A DNA stretch of 20,094 bases from a virus, in the IMG/VR virus record IMGVR_UViG_3300033571_001064, positions 1 through 20,094 of that record; one strand, given 5' to 3'. The position numbers were made by a program, and so were the translations under genes. Positions 6,187 through 13,166 of this stretch are shown here, piece after piece. The notes under the pieces were generated by a model. That model had not been told where the DNA came from and did no database searches. It saw only the letters and a list, made by a program, of their open reading frames with translations. How positions within the stretch are numbered: position 1 is the stretch's first letter; every line of letters starts with the position of its first letter.

Positions 6187-7127
6187 AGTTGCGAATATAC
6201 ACCTAATTTATACAAGTCAAATTGACCTGAGTTAGTTACTGCTGCATTCATTGTTCTAGAGGCAAAGAAATTTAACCCCGTAGTAGCAGATGGTAATGCT
6301 GTTACTCCACCCGTATATATACCTCCGATATACCCTCTAGCAATTGCACCCGTTTCTCTATTAATAACCTCGTACCAAATAACTTGTGCTGATGGTGGAT
6401 TATAAAGAGTAACTGAATAGATAGTAGTAGATACTGCACCCGCAGTTCTATTCGCTGGGAATGATGCTCCTAGGTCTACCTTACCACAAGTCCCTGTTGC
6501 ATCGTTGTAGAAAATCTGTAAGTTCGTATCACCAGCTTCACTACCTACACCTATTAAGTTGGTAAGTGTTGATAATTGAACCAATGATGTACCACCATAT
6601 GCAAGGTCGGCTGTACTAGATGCCATGCCATAAAATTGCTGACAATCTGCACCATATGCTGTATCACTAATATTAAAATCACAAACGAATTTAAAACCAC
6701 TTGTAATATACCACAATAACGCAGACCCTCTAAGACCCGTATATCTACCTGTCTGCACAATTGATGCATAGTAACGTAGACGAATAGATTTAGTTGCAAA
6801 GTTTGTTGATGCTACCGATTGTGCTAGAGTAGATGCAGATGCTGATGTAGTCACACCTCCATCAGTAACTAGAGTAGTAGAATTATTATTAAACGATACA
6901 CCTCTGTACGTTTCATTTCCATTCATCTGTGGTATAAACGTATTATTGAACACATTTTGCACTACCCCGTATGCATCTTTAAAGTATACTAGCTTACTTT
7001 CTAAATCGTAAAAGTATGTGCTATTGGCAACATCTAAAAAGTCTACGCTTGTATCTGTGACTTTTGTTATTTGTATGCCCGTTGTAGGATTAGATATAGT
7101 TAATCCTGTATAATTGTTTACTGCCAT
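6183..7127 (-). CDS. Putative tail-fibre or appendage protein
   Basis: A 314-aa beta-rich, Thr/Ser/Asn/Gly-rich protein without signal peptide or membrane segment. The first 60 residues (GLTISNPTTGIQITKV...) look like a short virion-attachment segment. The rest matches a pattern I associate with Bacteroidetes-phage fibre proteins: a FVCDFNISD strand, NLIGVGSEAGDTNLQIFYND, then VDLGASFPAN and a paired strand around VIWYEVINRETGAIARGYI. It ends with FFASRTMNAAVTNSGQFDLYKL. The likely role is a receptor-facing or decorating domain of the tail. Its start overlaps the stop of the 86-aa gene (TATAATGG). The sequence upstream in the operon is the large fibre, so this may be an accessory fibre subunit. 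No catalytic motif is seen. Confidence 0.7.
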   Translation of the reverse strand: MAVNNYTGLTISNPTTGIQITKVTDTSVDFLDVANSTYFYDLESKLVYFKDAYGVVQNVFNNTFIPQMNGNETYRGVSFNNNSTTLVTDGGVTTSASASTLAQSVASTNFATKSIRLRYYASIVQTGRYTGLRGSALLWYITSGFKFVCDFNISDTAYGADCQQFYGMASSTADLAYGGTSLVQLSTLTNLIGVGSEAGDTNLQIFYNDATGTCGKVDLGASFPANRTAGAVSTTIYSVTLYNPPSAQVIWYEVINRETGAIARGYIGGIYTGGVTALPSATTGLNFFASRTMNAAVTNSGQFDLYKLGVYSQL

Positions 7128-7387
7128 TATATGTCTGAATAGTTATCTAAAACAAATTGAGGTGCAAGTACATCTTTAATATAGTCCCATGCTGATTTCA
7201 AAGGTTCTGGTTGGTTAGCCATAACAGAATTTGGAACTTCGAATGATGCTAAATCACTTAATGTTTTACCTTGTGCTTTAATCCCTTGAATCTCTGTTAC
7301 TACCATGCATGATTGAACAAGCGAACCATCTGCTTGTATCGTCGCTGTACCTATTGCTTGTACTTCTTTTAAAATGAAAGTTGCCAT
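7127..7387 (-). CDS. Hypothetical 86-aa protein in the tail-fibre group
   Basis: Not recognised. The N-terminal half reads as beta-strands (FILKEVQAIGTATIQADGS), the C-terminal half as a helix with conserved-looking Trp (KSAWDYIKDVLAPQF). There is no signal peptide or membrane segment. It starts 10 bases after the stop of the 821-aa fibre with an A-rich leader (AAACATAAACACATGG) and its stop overlaps the start of the 314-aa fibre-like gene. Small proteins directly after a fibre gene are often fibre-assembly chaperones or fibre caps; that is inferred from position only. Confidence 0.72.
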   Translation of the reverse strand: MATFILKEVQAIGTATIQADGSLVQSCMVVTEIQGIKAQGKTLSDLASFEVPNSVMANQPEPLKSAWDYIKDVLAPQFVLDNYSDI

Positions 7388-7397
7388 GTGTTTATGT

Positions 7398-9863
7398 TTA
7401 TGCGTAAATTACTTCTGTTGTTTCTATCACAGCAGTCCATTGAATGTTTGTTGCTGCTGCACCTGTTACTTGTACTTGTAGACCTCCGTTAGTTGTATCC
7501 GCTGTAAGTGTTGGTGTACCCCACGCAGGTGTATTTTGAACCAAAGTTACATTTGATATTAATAGAGTTGTTGATGCTGCATTCGCACCTCTTACTATCA
7601 ATCCATCAACATCCCATGCTGCTGCATTAGTTGAACCTGATTGCTTTCCAATGATAGTACCTTTGAATCTATATGCTGATTGGTTCTGCAAATTTACTTG
7701 ATTTATGGCAGATGGCGCACCTGCTCCAAATCCCGAAACTAATGTTGTAGCTGTATTATTCGTTGTTCTTGTTGATAAGCAAAAAATTGATTTTTGACAA
7801 TCACCTGTAACGGTGTTTACCTGACCTGTAACCCACCGACCACGTACACTAAATGCAGATGTATAATACCCCATAGCAATAGCGTGTTCGGCATTAGCAT
7901 AGGCATTATTACCAAATGCTATCGCATCACCTCCTGTTGCTTGGCATCTATCACCTCCAGCGAATGAATTATTACCACTTGCTGTATTTTGACTGCCTAT
8001 TGCTGTAGATTGAAGACCACTTGCTATATTAGCATAACCAAATGATGTTGATGACTGACCGCTTGACGTATTAGAATAACCGATAGATGTTGCTCCTAAA
8101 ATACCACTTGCTACGCACGAAACTCCTGATGCTGTTGAAAAAGCACCACTTGCTGTGTTACCCGCTCCAAAAGCAACCGAATCATTACCACTAACTGTAT
8201 TTTCACGGCCACCAACTACTGAATTATTACCACTTGCTACTTGTGTTGCTGATGTTCTATTCGTCTGTAAGTCTACTGAACGTGTGCCTCGTTTATTTCC
8301 TCCTGTTGTTGTGTTGTCAGGTATAGCTAAAGTAAACGCACCACTACCTTTAGGCCTTATGGATACATCCGCATTTGCTGCTGCACTTACCGCTGTTAAA
8401 GAATCTACAGGAACGGTAGCATTAGGTGCTGCTGTATTTTGTGCTTCTGTAAAATATGTCAACCCACCACTAGCGTAGTTAGGGATGTTTAATGTAGACC
8501 CTACTAAAGTAGCTGCTCCACTTGTACCCGTTGTAGTTAGCGTTAATGCGTTCTGCTTCCCGTTAAATGTGCTCCAATCTGTAGATGTCAAATAACCACT
8601 TGTAGATGTTGATGCTGTACCTAACTTAGATTGGATGGTAGCTTGTGTCTCATCACCCGTATTCGTACCACTAGTGTTACCTATGACTACTTGTTGCGCA
8701 TCTGTTACATAGTTTTTATCTGTAGATGCTGCAACACTAGCTGTTGTGAGTGATTTGTTTTTCCATAGTTGTGTACTAGATTCATACTGCAAAACTTGGT
8801 TGTTTGCAATTGATGCTATTTGTACATCATGTAACTCATCTACCTCGTAACCATTTTGGATTTTAACCTCAATAATTCCTTGTGTTGGATGGTCACGAAC
8901 TACGACACCAACATAAACCAAATGTATAGGTGCTTGTGGTTTAGTTGTTGTATATGCACCTGATGTCGTACCGCTTAAATATAATTGTGTTCCTGTGCCT
9001 AAGCCATTCGTGTTGAGGTCGCTTAGTTTACCAGCAACAATGACATAACCATTATTATTATTTGTAATGTCATTACGTACCCACCCAAAAGTTTGAGCAG
9101 ATGTTGCATCAGCACTAGCATTAGCCTTAGTAATAGTAGGTAGGTTACCTTGACCACCATTGATGTAGACAATAGTACCCTTTGTTAACGTAGCACCCGT
9201 ATTATTGTAGACCTCTGTAATTAGACTACCAGCATCTAGTATAGTTGGAAAAGTTTGTAACGCTCCTGTGCCATCAATGTATTGTGCAGATGTGCCTGTA
9301 GGATTATTGAACTTTCCGTTTAAAGCAGTCTGTGTCGCTGTGCTTATTGGCTTGTTTAAATCGGATGTATTGTCAACGTTATTTAGACCTATATCATTTT
9401 TGTCTAAAACAACAACACCCGTATATCCATTTACCGATGTAACAGCACCCGTAGGTGTAACGATTTCTTGCCAATTGTCTATATCGGTTGGGTCTGTGCC
9501 TATCAAGATGTAAGTTAAATCTACATCTGTACGTATACACCAATCACCCTCTTGACCTAGTAAAGCTAACATAGCTGCTTGACTATTGACTGCTCCTAAG
9601 AACTCACTAATAGCAATAGCTGGTATCTGTGAACTAGGAACTTTACCACCTACTAAATCAGCTTTGTTATCTAGTGCTGTTTGAGTAGCTGTACTTATAG
9701 GTTTGTCTGCATCACTTGTATTGTCTACATTGCCTAAACCCACATCTGTTTTATCAATCGTTAAATCACCCGAACCAAGGATAGTTTCTCCATTTATAGT
9801 TTTGATGTTTTCACCCGATACAAGGGTAGGTTGTACGCCTGTTAAGTTTACTATATAACTCAT
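7398..9863 (-). CDS. Tail fibre with knob-type linkers and YadA-like head repeats
   Basis: An 821-aa fibre, probably trimeric. It starts with a short attachment segment, followed by two copies of a common phage-fibre linker (residues about 37-68 and 155-184; core NVDNTSDADKPISTATQTAL). A mid region carries NNQVLQYESSTQLWKNKSL and VIGNTSGTNTGDE, familiar in fibre proteins. Residues about 541-672 are a run of imperfect repeats of about 14 residues with the core (V/T)ASGxxSxAxG, as in the left-handed beta-roll head of YadA-type adhesins. The C-terminal 145 residues form a Gly/Thr/Asn-rich tip domain. No YadA membrane anchor or signal peptide is present, so this is a fibre and not an autotransporter. 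The start overlaps the preceding stop (ATGA). It is the best candidate for host-surface recognition. Confidence 0.88.
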   Translation of the reverse strand: MSYIVNLTGVQPTLVSGENIKTINGETILGSGDLTIDKTDVGLGNVDNTSDADKPISTATQTALDNKADLVGGKVPSSQIPAIAISEFLGAVNSQAAMLALLGQEGDWCIRTDVDLTYILIGTDPTDIDNWQEIVTPTGAVTSVNGYTGVVVLDKNDIGLNNVDNTSDLNKPISTATQTALNGKFNNPTGTSAQYIDGTGALQTFPTILDAGSLITEVYNNTGATLTKGTIVYINGGQGNLPTITKANASADATSAQTFGWVRNDITNNNNGYVIVAGKLSDLNTNGLGTGTQLYLSGTTSGAYTTTKPQAPIHLVYVGVVVRDHPTQGIIEVKIQNGYEVDELHDVQIASIANNQVLQYESSTQLWKNKSLTTASVAASTDKNYVTDAQQVVIGNTSGTNTGDETQATIQSKLGTASTSTSGYLTSTDWSTFNGKQNALTLTTTGTSGAATLVGSTLNIPNYASGGLTYFTEAQNTAAPNATVPVDSLTAVSAAANADVSIRPKGSGAFTLAIPDNTTTGGNKRGTRSVDLQTNRTSATQVASGNNSVVGGRENTVSGNDSVAFGAGNTASGAFSTASGVSCVASGILGATSIGYSNTSSGQSSTSFGYANIASGLQSTAIGSQNTASGNNSFAGGDRCQATGGDAIAFGNNAYANAEHAIAMGYYTSAFSVRGRWVTGQVNTVTGDCQKSIFCLSTRTTNNTATTLVSGFGAGAPSAINQVNLQNQSAYRFKGTIIGKQSGSTNAAAWDVDGLIVRGANAASTTLLISNVTLVQNTPAWGTPTLTADTTNGGLQVQVTGAAATNIQWTAVIETTEVIYA
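7848..8243 (-). repeat. YadA-type head repeats within the tail fibre
   Basis: Protein-level tandem repeats (fibre residues about 541-672) of roughly 14 residues with recurring ASG or SGN turns and G-x-x-N steps. The early units are close to each other (TVSGNDSVAFGAGN, TASGAFSTASG); the later ones diverge (NAYANAEHAIAMGYY). At DNA level the units are degenerate. Confidence 0.8.
9312..9755 (-). repeat. Two copies of a phage-fibre linker motif
   Basis: Two segments of the fibre (9755-9660 and 9401-9312) encode nearly the same peptide: (V/I)GLxNVDNTSDxxKPISTATQTAL. They are about 250 bases apart, separated by a unique segment of about 85 residues. Such duplicated linkers are common recombination points between fibres. 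Confidence 0.75.
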
Positions 9864-10585
9864 GGTTGTATTGTTATCGTGTTGTTGCCTAATGTCACTA
9901 CTGATATAGTTTGTTGATATACGCTGTTAACGTATATATCTATATTAGTATCAGGCAAAGTTAATGTATTTTCAGCAGCAACTGATTCAGTATATGTGCT
10001 ATCTGTATTTGTTACTATGCTATCACCTACTACTATTATTTCGGATGCACCACTATCAATGTCACCAAAAGCAAGTATTTCATCATTCGTGTTTTCGATA
10101 GTATACAATGCTGGTAAACAATCACTAGGTGTAGGTGTTGGTATAGGCTCAATTGGAATAGCACACACCCCGTACTGCTCAATCTCAAACGTTACATTTG
10201 CAACCCATCCCGCTACATAATCTAAATCATAGTTGTTTAAAGGTGACATCGTTGCTGTACCTACCACATCTACCTCAAAATCATTACCATTTTTAAAGTA
10301 AATGAACAAATCATTTAAAATGAGTTCGCAGTCCGATAGAATCGTGTTTATGTTTTCTCGGTCATCTTGTATAAGGTCAACACAATAGATGTCTAGTGTG
10401 ATAGCTTTTGCATTTAAGTCACTATAACCCGATGCTGGAACTACAAATACAACGGGATACTTCTCGTCTTTAGTGCTAAAGTTTGGCATCTGTTCACGAA
10501 ATTCCCCAGCATACTTTTTAATCTGCATGTGTGCCGAGCAGAATGCCTCTATTTTAGTCAGTAATTTTCTGTAACTTATTGTCAT
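9860..10585 (-). CDS. Tail-terminator-like protein with extra C-terminal beta module
   Basis: A 241-aa protein. Residues 1-145 resemble a family found in Bacteroidetes-phage tail operons: a helical N-terminus, KYPVVFVVPASG, a strand ALTLDIYCVD-like segment, DDRENINTILSDCELIL and DYVAGWVANVTFEIEQYGVCAIP. Size and fold pattern (two helices against strands) fit proteins that cap the tail tube, but this is inference. A Pro/Thr linker (EPIPTPTP, about 146-153) then leads to a 90-residue beta-rich, Asp/Thr-rich module ending DIYVNSVYQQTISVV, similar in style to surface-exposed Bacteroidetes-phage domains. It is expressed with its neighbours: both ends overlap by four bases (ATGA). The location between tape measure and fibre fits either a tail tip or tail terminator. 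Confidence 0.65.
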   Translation of the reverse strand: MTISYRKLLTKIEAFCSAHMQIKKYAGEFREQMPNFSTKDEKYPVVFVVPASGYSDLNAKAITLDIYCVDLIQDDRENINTILSDCELILNDLFIYFKNGNDFEVDVVGTATMSPLNNYDLDYVAGWVANVTFEIEQYGVCAIPIEPIPTPTPSDCLPALYTIENTNDEILAFGDIDSGASEIIVVGDSIVTNTDSTYTESVAAENTLTLPDTNIDIYVNSVYQQTISVVTLGNNTITIQP

Positions 10586-13137
10586 AACGCACTTCCCTCT
10601 TCATAATATGCTTGTAGTTTTTGTGCAGATGTTATCTGTGTTTCACTCACTACCGCTGTGACTACTATATTTTTCTCCTCAGGTGTTGATGCACCGAGAT
10701 TGTTTGCTTGGTTACCTTGTCCAACTAGATTAAATGATGGTGATGCTGGTGTACTACTTACTCCACCACCTCCTAGGCTAGGGTTAGGTGCTTCGACACC
10801 TCCACCTCCTCCACCATCGTATTGGGTACTAGCTATTTTTGCTATGTTGGCTGCACTCGTTGCCACAGCAAAAGCTAGTGATGCTATTCCTAGTGGGTTA
10901 GGTACTGCTCCAATGGCTATAGGTGCTTGTGCTAGTGATGCAGTAACAGCTTTGAAACCATCCATGATAGCACCAGCTAACTGCAATTTTTTGTTAGCTT
11001 CAAATTGTTTTTTCATCAACTTCTCTTCCTCTTCACTACCCTTTTTAACTTTGCTTAACCTACTTGCAAATACAGCATCTGTTAACCCTTGTACAGCGTT
11101 TAAACCTTTCTCTGCTGTTTCTTGATACTTTGCAAGTTCGGCTTGTCGTAGTGCTTTAATTTTTTCTGTTGCACCCTCTTCTGCTGTGATACGTGCTTGT
11201 CTATACTTCTCCTCTATTGCAGCTTTCTCGCTTTGACTTAAATCTAGTGCAGCCAATTCAGCTACTCGTTGTGCCTCAATTGTTTCAAGTTCTTTTTGTG
11301 CTGCTTGTTCAATTAAATCTACACGACCACTTATATTACCTTTATAATGCTCTAGATTAAAATCAAGCATTGACTGCTCTACCTCTAGCATCTCAGCCAT
11401 AGCTTTTAATTCTGCTTGGTTAGCTTCTATCTTTAAGGTGCTTATATCAAGTTCTGCTTGTTTGATTAGTTTCTCTCTTTCTCCTATTGTTAACTCCGTG
11501 TTTTGCAAGGCAATGTCTCTCTCTACTTCAACTAATTTAATAGCTGCATTTAGTCTCTCTGCGTTATTAGTTGCATTAAGTTTAAGTAATTCGGCTTCTG
11601 CTTGTGCTTGTCTGTTTACACTATCGGTTACCGTTGTGTTAAAAGTTTCTTGTAGTTCTATTTTCTTTTCTTGATAATCTGCTTCAATCAATGCCAATTG
11701 GTCATTGGACATCTTAAACTCCTTTTGGTATTTCTTTAAGAAACCAAGCTCAGCATCTAGTTTATCTTTCTCAGCATTAACCCTATCTTGCGTACCCTCT
11801 TTTGTTTTAGCTATCTTTAGAGCCTCTGCATCTTGCAATGCTTTGTATTCCGTTTCTTTTAATTTAATGTAATCTTCTTTTGCTTTATTCGCAGCTTCAC
11901 GTTGTTCTTTTGCTCTTTCTTGTCTAGCTTTCCTTTCGTCTTCCGCTACTCGTTTGTCAACCTTTTGTGCTTCACCAGCGTAGAACTTTCTAATCTCGTT
12001 TTTTGTCTGTTCTAATAATGTAGTATTTTGACCTAGCTGTTTAGCTTTTCTAATTTCTATGTCTATTTCTGCTAATGCACGTTGCTCTTGAATTTTAAAC
12101 TCAGCCTTAGCACGTTCATTCTCATTCTTTATATTTTTAGTTTTCCAATCTTGTAAAGTCTGGAATGCTTTTCTGTTTAAGTCAATGATAGCCTTTTGTT
12201 TAGACCTCTCTATCTCAACCTCTTGTTGACTTAAATCTCGTCTTTTATCCTTTAATTCGGATAGTTGTTTTTTCTGTTCATCGGTTAACTCTCCACCCAT
12301 GTCAGTAATCTTGTTGAGACTTTCAATCTCTCTGTCTACTGATTCTTTGGTTTGTGTTACCTTGTTTTTTTGGATGTCGTATAAAGACTTGTTTAAATTT
12401 ATTTGTTTGCCTATTCTCTTTTCTAACATCTTTACTTCCTCATCGGACATATCTGCAGTTAGATTGTATAGGTCTTCTCGTGTTTTAGCAGTTTTTTCTA
12501 TAGACTTTCTATTTTGCTCTTCAGCTTTTGCTATCTTTTCTGCACTCTCTTCTGCTGCATATGTTGTAAGTCCTAGCCAATCGGTCATCTTTTTAAATAG
12601 GTCTATAACAGCATTGATAGGTATCATTAATGCTTTCATCACTTTTTGAAGAACACCTATCTTATTTAAGAAAATACCAACTGCCACAACGATAGCAGTA
12701 ATCACAGCAACCAGCAAAAATATTGGATTGGTAAGTAATTGAATACCAAACTGCACAAACGTTTTACCCAATGTACCAACCGTGCTTATCAACCCTTTGA
12801 TTTGTCCACCTATCTCTTTAGGTGTTAGACTTGTTAATGTTTGGTTAAATATTTTAGCTTTCTCACTAGCACCCTCGAAATCTAAAGACATCAAATCATT
12901 ACCTATCATTCCAAACGAGTTACTGATAGCTTCAAATTTAGACCCTGTGGCGAATATGCTTACTTGCTCGTTTACATCTTTTAATCTATCCTTTAGCTGT
13001 CCAGCACGTTCAGCAAGGTCTTGCATCTGTTTTGGGTCTGTAGCTTGGTCTATCTGTCCTTGCAAAGACCGAATCTCTGCTTTGATTGCAGCTACTCCTG
13101 ATAAACTAATAGGTATTTCAATCGGTTGTTGTGCCAT
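10582..13137 (-). CDS. Tape measure protein
   Basis: An 851-aa protein that sets tail length and is probably delivered with DNA. Residues 1-60 are typical for Bacteroidetes-phage tape measures (SGVAAIKAEIRSLQGQIDQA). One strongly hydrophobic segment lies at about 137-158 (NPIFLLVAVITAIVVAVGIF), then a long charged coiled-coil region (about 200-690) rich in Lys, Glu, Ala and Gln. The C-terminus holds an Ala/Gly-rich hydrophobic segment (ASLAQAPIAIGAVPNPLGIA) and a Gly-rich tail including six consecutive Gly. No lysozyme or peptidase motif is visible. If mostly helical at 1.5 angstrom per residue, it would span about 130 nm. The start carries the AATATAGTTATG element after a 29-base gap. Its presumed chaperones are about 5 kb away on the other strand. 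Confidence 0.9.
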   Translation of the reverse strand: MAQQPIEIPISLSGVAAIKAEIRSLQGQIDQATDPKQMQDLAERAGQLKDRLKDVNEQVSIFATGSKFEAISNSFGMIGNDLMSLDFEGASEKAKIFNQTLTSLTPKEIGGQIKGLISTVGTLGKTFVQFGIQLLTNPIFLLVAVITAIVVAVGIFLNKIGVLQKVMKALMIPINAVIDLFKKMTDWLGLTTYAAEESAEKIAKAEEQNRKSIEKTAKTREDLYNLTADMSDEEVKMLEKRIGKQINLNKSLYDIQKNKVTQTKESVDREIESLNKITDMGGELTDEQKKQLSELKDKRRDLSQQEVEIERSKQKAIIDLNRKAFQTLQDWKTKNIKNENERAKAEFKIQEQRALAEIDIEIRKAKQLGQNTTLLEQTKNEIRKFYAGEAQKVDKRVAEDERKARQERAKEQREAANKAKEDYIKLKETEYKALQDAEALKIAKTKEGTQDRVNAEKDKLDAELGFLKKYQKEFKMSNDQLALIEADYQEKKIELQETFNTTVTDSVNRQAQAEAELLKLNATNNAERLNAAIKLVEVERDIALQNTELTIGEREKLIKQAELDISTLKIEANQAELKAMAEMLEVEQSMLDFNLEHYKGNISGRVDLIEQAAQKELETIEAQRVAELAALDLSQSEKAAIEEKYRQARITAEEGATEKIKALRQAELAKYQETAEKGLNAVQGLTDAVFASRLSKVKKGSEEEEKLMKKQFEANKKLQLAGAIMDGFKAVTASLAQAPIAIGAVPNPLGIASLAFAVATSAANIAKIASTQYDGGGGGGVEAPNPSLGGGGVSSTPASPSFNLVGQGNQANNLGASTPEEKNIVVTAVVSETQITSAQKLQAYYEEGSAL

Positions 13138-13147
13138 AACTATATTG
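13135..13147 (-). promoter_or_regulatory. Start-codon-overlapping element, tape measure gene
   Basis: CAATATAGTTATG on the minus strand ends in the tape-measure start codon. At 26 nt before the ATG stands TAAACA followed by CTA, close to the TGTACA-CTA at the protease-scaffold gene. It lies in the short gap after the 989-aa gene. Confidence 0.4.
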
Positions 13148-13166
13148 TCTTTTTAATACCTAGTGT

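Noticed and set aside
7848-8243. A trimeric autotransporter adhesin of a host bacterium
   Set aside because: No signal peptide or C-terminal membrane anchor; fibre linkers and neighbours are phage.
10658-11125. Plus-strand 155-aa open frame, Pro-rich
   Set aside because: Antisense of the Gly-rich C-terminus of the tape measure; no promoter or leader and biased composition.
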